Below are positions 1-8,182 of a stretch of 64,000 nucleotides of DNA, in pieces. The first letter of the stretch is position 1; each line of letters opens with the position of its first letter. The notes beneath the pieces were generated by a model. The model was not told the DNA's origin. It saw only the letters and a list, made by a program, of their open reading frames with translations, and made no database searches. The stretch is from Chloroflexota bacterium (GTDB taxonomy: Bacteria; Chloroflexota; Anaerolineae; Aggregatilineales; Phototrophicaceae): the NCBI GenBank assembly GCA_013388745.1, contig JACAER010000010.1, positions 1 through 64,000 of the forward strand, in the 5' to 3' direction. A program made the translations under genes and the position numbers.

Positions 1-1473
1 GCGCGTGGGCGTGGGGGTGCGCGTGGGCGTGCGCGTGGGCGTCGGGCTGGTAGTCGCCGTGCGCGTGGATGTGGGCGAGGCTGTCGCGGTCAAAGTGGGT
101 GTGCGCGTCGGGCTGGCAGTCGCCGTGAACGTAGGCGTAGTGCTTGTCGTGGCTGTAAACGTCGGTGTGGGAGTGGCGGTTGCGACGCGCGTGGGTGTGC
201 GGCTGGCGGTGCTGGTGGCGCTGGCCGTCGCGGTGGGCGCAGCGGTCGTATTCGCTATCGTGACCGCTACCTGCGCAGTCGCTTCAGCCGTCGGCTCTGT
301 GGGAACAAGCGTTGTGGGTTCAAACGTCACTGTTGCGCTGGGAGACGGTGAAACGGTTTCGCTCGCGGTGGGCGTCGCGCTGGCAAACAGGCTTAATCCC
401 GCGAACAGGCCGTTGGCGGCGGCCACAGCAAGCAGCCCCACAACGATCAGCAGCACGGCAATCAGCCCGCCAGCGAACCAACCACTGCTGGAGGAGCGAC
501 GCGGTAAGGTGGGCGGCGTGGCCGCCGGCGATTCTTCCCGCGCAGTTTCAGTGCTTTCCGGCGGCAGGATCAGCGTATCCATAATGGAGGCCGCGCCCAA
601 CTGTGTGCTGTCACGCACCGATTTTTCGATGGACAGCGCTTCGCCGCGCTCGACACGTTCCAGATCAGCGATCAAAGCCACCGCCGATTGATAGCGATCT
701 TCCGGCCTTTTCGCCATCAATTTGGTGATAATCAACTCTACCGATTCGGGCACACTGGGATTGATAACACTGGGGCGCGGAATCGGCTCGTTGAGATGTT
801 TGAGGATAACGGCCAGCGGCGTTTCGCCATCATAAGGCAGCTTGCCGGTAGTGAGATGATAGAAAATTGCGCCCAGCGAGTAGAGATCAGAACGTTCGTC
901 GCCCGCTTCGCCCATCCCCTGTTCGGGCGCCATATAGGCCGGCGTGCCAACCATGCCGCCGCTGACGGTAAACTGCGCGCCAGTGACGATTTTGGCGATG
1001 CCAAAGTCTGTCAGAACGACGCGGTTCTCATGGTCGATCATCAGGTTGGCGGGTTTCACATCGCGGTGCATCATACTGCGACTGTGGGCATAGGCCAGCG
1101 CGCTAGCCGCCTCACGCACAATGCGCAGCACTTCGGCGATGTCTAAGAACTGACCGCGTTGTTCCAGTTCGTTGATGCGATCTTTGAGGGTGATACCGCT
1201 GATGAGTTCCATCACCATGTAGTAGCTGCCGCCCTCTTCGTCATAGTCGAAATCGTAGACCTGGACGATGTTCGGGTGGCGCAGCTTGGCGATGTTTTGC
1301 GCCTCGCGTTCGAAGCGATTCTTGAATTCGGGGTCGTCGGCCAGGAAGGCGTGCAAGACCTTGATCGCGACATACCGATCAAGGCTGGCATGATAGGCGC
1401 GATAGACTTCGGCCATGCCGCCGCGTCCAAGGCGCTCCAAAACCTCATATTTACCGAGTTTCCGATTCGTCAC
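1..1473 (-). CDS. Membrane Ser/Thr protein kinase (PknB type), 3' end beyond window
   Basis: Hanks-type protein kinase that phosphorylates Ser/Thr on cytoplasmic targets and probably senses something outside the membrane. It starts at a GTG (1473) and stays open to the window edge, 491 codons. Visible motifs are the glycine loop LGRGGMAEVY, the lysine in VAIKVL (about residue 38), the catalytic loop HRDVKPAN (about 136), DFGIAK and the APE motif. A single hydrophobic segment (about 333-358) is followed by an outer tail made almost only of Thr, Pro, Ala, Ser and Arg in TPTP/TATA-like runs, still repeating at the window edge. The extracellular end and any sensor domain lie outside the window. 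A consensus-like promoter sits upstream. The kinase family is certain; the ligand and targets cannot be seen. Confidence 0.93.
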   Translation of the reverse strand, partial: MTNRKLGKYEVLERLGRGGMAEVYRAYHASLDRYVAIKVLHAFLADDPEFKNRFEREAQNIAKLRHPNIVQVYDFDYDEEGGSYYMVMELISGITLKDRINELEQRGQFLDIAEVLRIVREAASALAYAHSRSMMHRDVKPANLMIDHENRVVLTDFGIAKIVTGAQFTVSGGMVGTPAYMAPEQGMGEAGDERSDLYSLGAIFYHLTTGKLPYDGETPLAVILKHLNEPIPRPSVINPSVPESVELIITKLMAKRPEDRYQSAVALIADLERVERGEALSIEKSVRDSTQLGAASIMDTLILPPESTETAREESPAATPPTLPRRSSSSGWFAGGLIAVLLIVVGLLAVAAANGLFAGLSLFASATPTASETVSPSPSATVTFEPTTLVPTEPTAEATAQVAVTIANTTAAPTATASATSTASRTPTRVATATPTPTFTATTSTTPTFTATASPTRTPTLTATASPTSTRTATTSPTPTRTPTRTPTPTR

Positions 1474-1517
1474 CGGGAATGACAACCTTTAAGTATAAAA
1501 ACGCAAAGACGCACTTT

Positions 1518-1546
1518 AGTATAACTTATGAGCAAAACACACTCAA
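1518..1546 (-). promoter_or_regulatory. Predicted sigma-70 type promoter of the kinase gene
   Basis: Reading the minus strand, TTGAGT (1546-1541) is followed after exactly 17 bp by TATACT (1523-1518). The predicted transcription start is near 1510, giving a leader of about 37 nt before the GTG start. It lies in the 253-base gap between the lyase gene and the kinase gene, so the kinase is probably transcribed on its own. Confidence 0.5.
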
Positions 1547-1675
1547 CTCAATATAAAGGAAGATTAAAGAAAGATCGTACTTTGTGACACTCTTGCGTGA
1601 CCTGCTACCTCCAGGCCTCCTTTGGAAAGCATGCAGCGGGGGATCGCAGAGCGCTGGGAAAGATGATTTTGTGCA

Positions 1676-1698
1676 GGGGCGACCCGGCGAGTCGCCCC
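1676..1698. repeat. GC-rich intergenic hairpin, REP-like
   Basis: Perfect 8-bp arms GGGGCGAC (1676-1683) and GTCGCCCC (1691-1698) flank a 7-base loop, 28 bases past the stop of the lyase gene. There is no U-run on either side, so it is a weak terminator at best. Similar GGGGC-armed hairpins occur between genes at 51014-51034 and 63790-63811, suggesting a dispersed palindromic element. Confidence 0.45.
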
Positions 1699-1726
1699 CA
1701 CCCGGCAGCAGACCTGATGATAAGCG

Positions 1727-3142
1727 CTAACCGCCGGCAGCGATACCCATGATGCCGCCTTCGGTCATCTTGCGCGCATCCAGCAGTTCCAAGGCTTCCG
1801 CGCGCGTCAGGTAGCCCAGTTCAACCACAATATCGAGAATCGGGCGATTTTCGGCCAGCGACTTTTTGGCGACTTCCGCGCCTTTCAGGTAGCCGATTTT
1901 GCTGTTGAGCGCGGTGACAAGAATCGGATTCTTCGCCAGCCAGCCTTCGGCGCGTTCCTGATTGGCGACAAGGCCGACGACCAGCTTATCGGTAAACGCC
2001 CGCACCGCACCGATTATAACCTGCATCATCTCATTGAGATTGTGGGCGATAATGGGCATCATGACGTTGAGTTCAAGCTGCCCGGCCTGCGCTGCCAGCG
2101 TGACCGTGAGGTCGCAGCCGAGGACGTGGAACATGGCCTGATTCAACATTTCGGCCAACACCGGGTTGACCTTGCCGGGCATAATCGACGAACCGGGCTG
2201 CACAGGCGGGCAGGTCAGTTCGGCCAGGCCGGTCGTCGGGCCGCTGGAGAGCAAACGAATGTCGTTGGCGATGCGGATCAAATCCTGCGCGCAGGCACGG
2301 AGCGCGCCAGAGAAAAACACGGCATCCTGCATCGACTGCATCGATTCAAACAGGTCATCGGACTCATACAGCTTGAGGCCGCTCAATTGGCTGAGTTTTT
2401 GCACCATGCGCCGATGATATTCGGGGTGCGCGTTCAGCCCCGTACCGTTGGCCGTGCCGCCAATGCCGAGACGGCGCAGCGACTCGCCTGCCTGCTCGAT
2501 CTTTTCGATGCTGCGTTCGACGGCTTTGGCCCAGGCGCCGACTTCCTGACCCAGACGAATCGGCACGGCGTCTTGCAGATGCGTGCGCCCGCTTTTGACG
2601 ATGCTGTCCCACTGCTGCTGCTTCTTGCGCAGTTCGTGCGCCAGGCGCTTCAGCGTGGCGACCAGTTCATCGAAGCGCCAGAGCACGCCCAGACGGATGG
2701 CGGTGGGGATGGTGTCGTTGGTGCTTTGCGCCATGTTGACATGATCGTTGGGGCTGATGGGCTTTTTGGCGTCGTCCAGCTTATAGCCGAGCAGTTCGTT
2801 GGCGCGGTTGGCGATGACCTCGTTGCTGTTCATGTTGTGGCTGGTGCCCGCCCCCGCCTGGAAGGGATCGACCACAAAATGATCGTTGAGCTTGCCCGCC
2901 AGCACTTCGTCGGCGGCTTGCATGATGGCCTTTGCCATGTCCTCTTTGAGCAAACCGAGATCCAGATGCACTTCGGCAGCGGCGCGTTTGATGAGCGCCA
3001 TGCTCCAGACAAACGCCGGGTAGGGCTTGAGACCGCTCACCGGAAAATTATCCACCGCGCGCTGCGTCTGCGCGCCGTAATAGACGTTAGCCGGGACACG
3101 CACTTCCCCCAGCGAATCTTTTTCGATGCGATAGTCGCTCAT
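1727..3142 (-). CDS. Fumarase/aspartase superfamily lyase (aspartate ammonia-lyase or class II fumarase)
   Basis: Cytosolic homotetrameric lyase of the fumarase II/aspartase superfamily, making or consuming fumarate. The signature loop GSSIMPGKVNP is intact, as are the catalytic-region motifs GRTHLQDAVP and NDHVNMAQSTND. Several diagnostic spots look like aspartase rather than fumarase C: QSTND (fumarases usually have QSSND), GTSHNMNSNE, LLSSGP and AGQLELNVMMP. The C-terminal LVTALNSKIGY stretch is fumarase-like. Aspartate ammonia-lyase is therefore slightly favoured, but automatic annotation as FumC would be reasonable. The ATG at 3142 is chosen because AGGAG lies 10 bases upstream; a TTG six bases earlier is also possible. 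The gene follows the superoxide dismutase gene on the same strand, with a terminator between them. Confidence 0.85.
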   Translation of the reverse strand: MSDYRIEKDSLGEVRVPANVYYGAQTQRAVDNFPVSGLKPYPAFVWSMALIKRAAAEVHLDLGLLKEDMAKAIMQAADEVLAGKLNDHFVVDPFQAGAGTSHNMNSNEVIANRANELLGYKLDDAKKPISPNDHVNMAQSTNDTIPTAIRLGVLWRFDELVATLKRLAHELRKKQQQWDSIVKSGRTHLQDAVPIRLGQEVGAWAKAVERSIEKIEQAGESLRRLGIGGTANGTGLNAHPEYHRRMVQKLSQLSGLKLYESDDLFESMQSMQDAVFFSGALRACAQDLIRIANDIRLLSSGPTTGLAELTCPPVQPGSSIMPGKVNPVLAEMLNQAMFHVLGCDLTVTLAAQAGQLELNVMMPIIAHNLNEMMQVIIGAVRAFTDKLVVGLVANQERAEGWLAKNPILVTALNSKIGYLKGAEVAKKSLAENRPILDIVVELGYLTRAEALELLDARKMTEGGIMGIAAGG

Positions 3143-3171
3143 CAGCAAAAAACTCCTGAAAACAGCAAAAC

Positions 3172-3202
3172 AAAAAGGCGCAAATGATTGTAGCGCCTTT
3201 TT
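3172..3202 (-). terminator. Intrinsic terminator after the superoxide dismutase gene
   Basis: Perfect 10-bp stem AAAAAGGCGC (3172-3181) with GCGCCTTTTT (3193-3202) around an 11-base loop. On the minus strand the stem ends in a T-run, as expected for termination of sodA transcripts. Only about 30 bases separate it from the lyase start, so the lyase gene needs read-through or a promoter overlapping the hairpin. Confidence 0.75.
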
Positions 3203-3238
3203 GCTGAATTGTGAACTTTGGTGCTATGTGGATTCAGG

Positions 3239-3847
3239 CTATTTGGCGGCGTAGCGGCGCGCGACTTCGGCCCAGTTGACGACATTCCACCAGGCGTCGA
3301 TGTAGTCGGGGCGGCGGTTCTGGTAGTTCAGATAGTAGGCGTGTTCCCAGACATCGAGACCCAGCAGCGGGGTTTTGCCCTGCATCAGCGGCGAATCCTG
3401 GTTCGGCGTGCTGATGATGTCGATGCTGTGGTCGCTGTTGAGCACCAGCCACGCCCAACCAGAGCCGAAGCGCTTGATGCCCGCGTCCTTGAAAGCGCTT
3501 TTGAAGGCGTCGAAGCCGCCCCATTTGGCGTCGATAGCTGCCATCAGGTCGCCCGTGGGCGCGCCGCCAGCGTTGGGCGCCATGATCTGCCAGAACAAGG
3601 TGTGGTTGGCATGGCCGCCAGCGTTGTTGATCAGCGGCTGGCGGATGCTGTCGGGCACGCTGGCGATGTTCTTCAGCAGGTCTTCGACACTGTGGGCGGC
3701 CAGATCGGGATAGTCCTTGAGAACGTTATTGGCGTTGGTGATATAGGCCTGATGATGCTTGCCGTGATGAATTTCCATCGTGCGCGCGTCAATATGCGGC
3801 TCCAGGGCGTTAAAGGCGTAAGGCAGCGCGGGAAGTTCGTAAGCCAT
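3239..3847 (-). CDS. sodA: Superoxide dismutase, Mn type (Fe/Mn family)
   Basis: Converts superoxide to hydrogen peroxide and oxygen in the cytoplasm; 202 residues is the normal length and there is no signal peptide. The metal ligands are visible: His27 (in MEIHHGKHH), His82 (in GGHANH), Asp165 and His169 (in DVWEHAYY). Gln150 in the NQDSPL motif and Gly77-Gly78 before the second ligand are typical of manganese rather than iron enzymes, though cambialistic use cannot be excluded. AGGAG lies 6 bases before the ATG. An intrinsic terminator follows the gene. It probably forms its own transcript, divergent from the EamA pair. Confidence 0.95.
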   Translation of the reverse strand: MAYELPALPYAFNALEPHIDARTMEIHHGKHHQAYITNANNVLKDYPDLAAHSVEDLLKNIASVPDSIRQPLINNAGGHANHTLFWQIMAPNAGGAPTGDLMAAIDAKWGGFDAFKSAFKDAGIKRFGSGWAWLVLNSDHSIDIISTPNQDSPLMQGKTPLLGLDVWEHAYYLNYQNRRPDYIDAWWNVVNWAEVARRYAAK

Positions 3848-3891
3848 AGTAAACTCCTGTGAATCGGATGTGTTCTTTAATAGACGCCTTT

Positions 3892-3922
3892 ATTTTAACG
3901 CAGGCTACAGGCGCGGTGACAA
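3892..3922 (-). promoter_or_regulatory. Possible promoter of sodA
   Basis: On the minus strand TTGTCA (3922-3917) and TAAAAT (3897-3892) are separated by 19 bp, or 18 bp if TTAAAA is taken as the -10. The spacing is longer than ideal, so this is tentative. Confidence 0.3.
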
Positions 3923-3960
3923 TTACTAATGGATTTTATATGTTCTATGTCCATCGCCTT

Positions 3961-3989
3961 TTGACTTCGTAAGCGGCAAGGCGTAAGAT
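3961..3989 (+). promoter_or_regulatory. Promoter of the EamA pair, probably giving a leaderless transcript
   Basis: TTGACT (3961-3966) is followed after 17 bp by TAAGAT (3984-3989). The predicted transcription start falls at or next to the ATG at 3996, and no good Shine-Dalgarno precedes that ATG. Translation may therefore be leaderless. Confidence 0.5.
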
Positions 3990-3995
3990 AAGGCC

Positions 3996-4913
3996 ATGTC
4001 CACAACACAATCAAGCAACCCGATCCCGCTCAGCGTGTTTATCGCGCTGGGTTGTGGCATTCTCGCCATTTCGCTGGCGTCGATTTTTATCCGCCTGGCG
4101 CAGGACAGCGGCGTGCCGTCGCTGCTGATCGCGGGCGCGCGGCTGGCGATTGCGACGCTGCTGCTGACGCCCTTTGTGCTGCGGCGGCACGGGGAACGCC
4201 TGCGCCAGTTGACACGCGCCGAAATGGGGCTGGCGGCGCTTTCGGGCGTGTTTCTGGCGCTGCATTTTGCCACGTGGATTAGCTCGCTGGAATACACCAG
4301 CGTGCTGATCAGCGTCGTGCTGGTGACGACTTCGCCGATTTGGGCGGCGCTGCTGGAACGGCTGTTTTTGGGCGCGCGGTTGCAGCGGGCGGTGCTGATT
4401 GGGCTGGCGATCGTGATTGTAGGCGGGGTAGTGGTGGCGCTGCCCGCCGGTGGCGAAAACGTGACCGTCGGCAGCAACCCGCTGCTGGGCGGCGTACTGT
4501 CGCTGCTGGGAGCAGTGACCGTCGCCGCGTATTTGATAATCGGGCGTAAGGTGCGCGCGGAAATGCCGCTGCTGCCGTATATCTGGCTGGTGTATGGCTG
4601 CGCCGCGCTGACACTGATCGTGATCTTGCTGCTGCTGCGTGTGCCGCTGGTTGGCTACGTGCCAGAAAGCTATCTATGGATGCTGGCGTTAGCGCTGCTG
4701 CCACAGTTGGTGGGGCATACGTCGTTTAACTACGCGCTGCGCTATTTGCCGGCGACGCTGGTCGGCGTGATTTCGCAGATGGAGCCGATCGGTTCCGCCA
4801 TTATGGCCTTTATCATCTTTCAGGAATTCCCCGGCATACTGGCGATCGGCGGCGGGGCGCTTATCCTGGCCGGTGTGCTGATCGCCACGCTGGGACAGAC
4901 ACAGAAATCATAG
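3996..4913 (+). CDS. EamA/DMT-family transporter, first of a tandem pair
   Basis: Inner-membrane transporter of the drug/metabolite superfamily, 305 residues. Two five-helix EamA halves are visible: the first begins at about residue 15, with the conserved IFIRLAQ stretch near residue 30, and the second covers about 160-300, with GHTSFNYALRYLPATLVG near 245. Members export metabolites or amino acids, but the substrate cannot be read from the sequence. The ATG at 3996 starts almost directly behind the promoter. The next gene begins 10 bases after the stop and is a close paralog, so the two are probably a duplication and may form a pair in one transcript. Confidence 0.9.
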   Translation: MSTTQSSNPIPLSVFIALGCGILAISLASIFIRLAQDSGVPSLLIAGARLAIATLLLTPFVLRRHGERLRQLTRAEMGLAALSGVFLALHFATWISSLEYTSVLISVVLVTTSPIWAALLERLFLGARLQRAVLIGLAIVIVGGVVVALPAGGENVTVGSNPLLGGVLSLLGAVTVAAYLIIGRKVRAEMPLLPYIWLVYGCAALTLIVILLLLRVPLVGYVPESYLWMLALALLPQLVGHTSFNYALRYLPATLVGVISQMEPIGSAIMAFIIFQEFPGILAIGGGALILAGVLIATLGQTQKS

Positions 4914-4923
4914 AGAATCGTTC

Positions 4924-5871
4924 ATGACACAACACACCATTCCCTGGCGCGCCTATGTCATCCTCGTGTGCGGGCTGCTGGCCGGCTCGACAGCGCCAAT
5001 CTTTATCCGTTACGGCGAAAACGCGGGACTGCCCGCGCTGGTGATCGTCGCCGGACGACTGCTGCTGGCGACGCTCGTCATGTCGCCCTTCGTTTGGACG
5101 CGCTACGGCACGCAGCTTCGCCGGCTTTCGCGCCGCGACATCCTGCTGACTGCGGCGGCGGGCTTCTGGTTGGGGCTGCATTTCATCGGGCTGAGCAGCG
5201 GGCTGCAAGAAACCAGCATTCTGGTGAGCAACGTGCTGGGCGCGACGAGTCCGCTGTGGACGGCGCTGCTGGAAATGACAGCGCTCAAAAGCAAGCCAGC
5301 GCGGGCGGTATGGCACGGCATGGGGCTGACGTTCATCGGCGTAATCATCATCGCCCTATCGATCGGCAGCGGGGACGCGCACAATACGCCGCTGGGGGTG
5401 ACGGTGACGCTTGGCGGAATATTCGCGGGCGTGGGCTACACGGTGATCGGGCGCAAAGCACGCGCGCACTTCAGTTTTGTGCCGTATGTGTATTTGGTGT
5501 TCGGCTTCGCGGCGCTGACGGCCAGCATCCTGATGCTGCTCACACAGACGCCGGCGCTGGGCTACGCGCCCGACGCTTATGTGTGGATTGTCATGTTAAC
5601 GATTTTTCCGCAGTTGATGGGACACACGTCGATCAACTACGCGCTGCGCTATTTTTCGGCGACCTATATCGGGCTGGCGATGCAGGCCACGCTGGTTGTC
5701 AGCACCTTTTTCGCTTACGTGCTGTTCCACGAAATCCCGCTGCCCTTGCAGATTGTGGGTGGGGCGGCAATCCTGGCCGGCGTCACGCTAGCGACGCTCG
5801 GCCAGCGGCAGACACCGGCACGCGCCGCGCCCGCCAGCGAAAAAGCGATGCCCGCGCCCGCCGGCGATTAG
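4924..5871 (+). CDS. EamA/DMT-family transporter, second of a tandem pair
   Basis: Paralog of the preceding transporter, 315 residues with about ten predicted membrane segments and two EamA repeats. Conserved blocks match the neighbour: PIFIRYGENAG near the first helix, YTVIGRKARA between the halves and GHTSINYALRYFSATYIG in the second. The last 25 residues are hydrophilic and rich in Ala and Pro. Its 3' end overlaps by 4 bp the convergent end of the solute-binding protein gene, so the two operons meet tail to tail without a terminator. Export of a small metabolite is likely; the substrate is unknown. Confidence 0.9.
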   Translation: MTQHTIPWRAYVILVCGLLAGSTAPIFIRYGENAGLPALVIVAGRLLLATLVMSPFVWTRYGTQLRRLSRRDILLTAAAGFWLGLHFIGLSSGLQETSILVSNVLGATSPLWTALLEMTALKSKPARAVWHGMGLTFIGVIIIALSIGSGDAHNTPLGVTVTLGGIFAGVGYTVIGRKARAHFSFVPYVYLVFGFAALTASILMLLTQTPALGYAPDAYVWIVMLTIFPQLMGHTSINYALRYFSATYIGLAMQATLVVSTFFAYVLFHEIPLPLQIVGGAAILAGVTLATLGQRQTPARAAPASEKAMPAPAGD

Positions 5872-7562
5872 CCGCTGAGACCCGGCCAGACTTCGAGGCG
5901 CATGGTTTCGCCCGGCGGTATCACTGGCTGGAGCAGCAGCGCCAGCGTGCCGTCCTGCGACAGGTCTTGCAGGGTATATTCCACCAGCAGGCGGAAATCA
6001 ATGTCGTTGCGCGGCACAGCCAGGCTGATAAAGGTGCGCGTGTACCAGCGTTCGGTCAGGCGCAGCAGCCCGGCATTGGCTTCTAGCTGTGGCAGCAGCC
6101 ACAGCGTGTCGCCAAATCCCACGTCGGCGTTGTTATCGACCAGCATAGCATAGGCGGCGTCATTGGTTTGCAAGACCTCGATGCGCGCGTTGGCGGCGGT
6201 GGCGGCGTCAATCGCGGCCTGGCGCACATTCGGATCGCCAATTTCCACGCCCACCCAACGGCCGCCGCGTAAGCCCGAAAAATCGACGATCTCGCTGTTC
6301 TGTTCGACCATCAGCCGGTAGCCGCGCATAAAATAGACCTGCGTAAAATCGACACGATCTGACCAATTCCAATCCGGCTGAACGCCGACGGCAATATCGG
6401 CCTGTCCATTGGCGACAAATTCCAGCGGATTGGCGGCGCTGTTGGGCACATACTGCACCGTCACCCCCCAGCGCGCGGCCATCGTTTCGACCAGCGCGCG
6501 GTTGAGCGCGTCGAGGCGGCGCAGGCTTTCGGGGGTGTCGATGCTGGTGCTGTCCAGCGCGCCCGCCACCCGCACCACGCGCTCTGTCATGACGCGCGGC
6601 AGCACATACTGCGCCGGATAGGCGATGTCTGCCGGGAACTGATCGGGGCGCGGCGCGGTATCGCCCAGATTGGCCCACAGCGGAATCGTTTCTTCGCGCC
6701 AGGGCACTTCGGGCACGTTGGCATTGTGAATTTCGTAGATGCGCCCGCTGCGCATAAGATATTGGAGCGTGCGGTTCACCAGATTGCGCAAATTGATGTC
6801 CTGACGCAGCATGGCGACAGCATACGGTTCCTGCGCGATCGCTTCGTCCAGCAGGGTGACGAGTTCGGGCTGCGCGACCGCGCGCAGCAGGCGTGTACGC
6901 GCATCGACCAGGCCATCGACCTGATCGGTGAGCAGTGCGGTGACGGCCTGACTGAGCGTGAGATAGGTTTGCACGCTGAGGTTGATCGCGGAGCGCGTCT
7001 GCCAGGCGGCCAGCGCGTTTTGCGCAGGCGTGCCCAGCACAACGCCAACACGCCGACTCGCCATATCGGCCAGCGTCAGCGCCGGGTCGCCCTCGCGCAC
7101 CATCATCGCCTGACTGCTGATAACGTAGGTTTGCGAAAATTCGACCTGCGCGTCGAGTTCGCGGCGATGTACCTGCGCGGCAATCAACAGATCAACCTGG
7201 CCGCTGCGCAGCAGTTCCAGCGCCGTCTGGCGCGTCACCTGCACAAACTGCACATCCACGCCCCAGGCTTCGGCCATGCTGCGCGCCAGATCAGCGTCAT
7301 AACCTGCCACATCGCCGCGAATGTTGAGCAGGCCAAAAGGCGGCTCGTTGTAAAGCATGCCGACACGCACGACGCCATTCCGGGCGATGCGCGCCACCCC
7401 TGATTCGGTGGGAATGGTGTCAAAAATACCCGTGTCAGGCGTCGGGACGAGTGTCGGGGGAACGAGTGTAGGCGCGGGCAGTTGCCCGACATTTTGCGAA
7501 AACGCCGACTGCCCGATCAGCAGCGCTGTCAGGCATACACACAACAGGAAAATTCGTTTCAT
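5868..7562 (-). CDS. Secreted protein with two tandem family-3 solute-binding domains
   Basis: Extracytoplasmic ligand-binding protein, 564 residues. A signal peptide (residues 1 to about 22, ending near AFSQ, no lipobox) is followed by a short Pro/Thr linker. Two SBP_bac_3 modules follow: one at about 55-290, with the typical VRVGMLYNEPPFG opening and VDLLIAA motif, and a more divergent one at about 325-555, with ADIAVGVQPDW. Family-3 domains usually bind polar amino acids for ABC importers or serve as sensor domains. No permease or ATPase gene lies nearby, so the partner is unknown. The ATG overlaps the nadD stop by 4 bp, so it is translated as the last gene of an obgE-nadD transcript. Confidence 0.85.
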   Translation of the reverse strand: MKRIFLLCVCLTALLIGQSAFSQNVGQLPAPTLVPPTLVPTPDTGIFDTIPTESGVARIARNGVVRVGMLYNEPPFGLLNIRGDVAGYDADLARSMAEAWGVDVQFVQVTRQTALELLRSGQVDLLIAAQVHRRELDAQVEFSQTYVISSQAMMVREGDPALTLADMASRRVGVVLGTPAQNALAAWQTRSAINLSVQTYLTLSQAVTALLTDQVDGLVDARTRLLRAVAQPELVTLLDEAIAQEPYAVAMLRQDINLRNLVNRTLQYLMRSGRIYEIHNANVPEVPWREETIPLWANLGDTAPRPDQFPADIAYPAQYVLPRVMTERVVRVAGALDSTSIDTPESLRRLDALNRALVETMAARWGVTVQYVPNSAANPLEFVANGQADIAVGVQPDWNWSDRVDFTQVYFMRGYRLMVEQNSEIVDFSGLRGGRWVGVEIGDPNVRQAAIDAATAANARIEVLQTNDAAYAMLVDNNADVGFGDTLWLLPQLEANAGLLRLTERWYTRTFISLAVPRNDIDFRLLVEYTLQDLSQDGTLALLLQPVIPPGETMRLEVWPGLSG

Positions 7563-8182
7563 GCGCGCTGATCCTCATACAGGCCGTGCGCCTTAATGTA
7601 ATTCAGCACCACATCGGGCACCAGATAGCGCACGGTTTTTTGCTGACGCAGGCGCTCCACAATATCGACGGCGGCCACGTCCAGCAGGGGAGCTTCGATG
7701 ATTTCGACACAGGCGGCCAATCCTGGCAGCCGTTCCTCATGCATATCCGGGCGCAAATCCCAATCGCCGTGATGGTTGCTGGGGCGCGCCATAACCCCCA
7801 GACGGCAGATCTTGAAGATTTCTTCGGGGTGATGCCACTTGGGCAGATCGCGGAACGAATCGCCGCCCATCAGAAAGTACAATTCGACGTTGGGATACTG
7901 CGTCTGGATGATTTTCATCAGATCGAGTGTATAGTGCGGTCCAGGGCGGTCGACATCGGCGCGCGAAAGCACAAAGCGCGTGTTGCCGTGTATGGCTGCC
8001 TGCACCATCGCCACGCGGTGTTCAACACTGGCGCGCGTCAGGTAACGCTTGTGCGGAGGATCGCCCGCCGGAACAAACAGGACGTGCGAAAGCCCCAGAT
8101 GCGCGGCGGCATATTCCGCCAGCACCAGATGGCCGATATGCGGCGGATCAAATGTGCCGCCCAGAACGCCTAAACGCCTCAC
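7559..8182 (-). CDS. nadD: Nicotinate-nucleotide adenylyltransferase
   Basis: Joins nicotinate mononucleotide and ATP to give deamido-NAD, the step before NAD synthetase, in the cytoplasm. The nucleotidyltransferase signature GGTFDPPHIGH is at residues 8-18, with the matching HKR motif near residue 44 and the MGGDSFRDLPKWH block near 104. The ISSTxIR-type C-terminal motif is altered to a VDIVERLRQQK stretch. At 207 residues it is normal for the family. The start is GTG (8182), immediately after the obgE stop, and its own stop overlaps the next start by 4 bp. The obg-nadD neighbourhood is common in bacteria. Confidence 0.92.
   Translation of the reverse strand: MRRLGVLGGTFDPPHIGHLVLAEYAAAHLGLSHVLFVPAGDPPHKRYLTRASVEHRVAMVQAAIHGNTRFVLSRADVDRPGPHYTLDLMKIIQTQYPNVELYFLMGGDSFRDLPKWHHPEEIFKICRLGVMARPSNHHGDWDLRPDMHEERLPGLAACVEIIEAPLLDVAAVDIVERLRQQKTVRYLVPDVVLNYIKAHGLYEDQRA

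Noticed and set aside
5..250. GTGGGCGTG-type DNA repeats as a possible CRISPR or satellite
   Set aside because: The repeats are irregular and in frame with the Thr/Pro-rich tail of the kinase, so they are explained by the protein.
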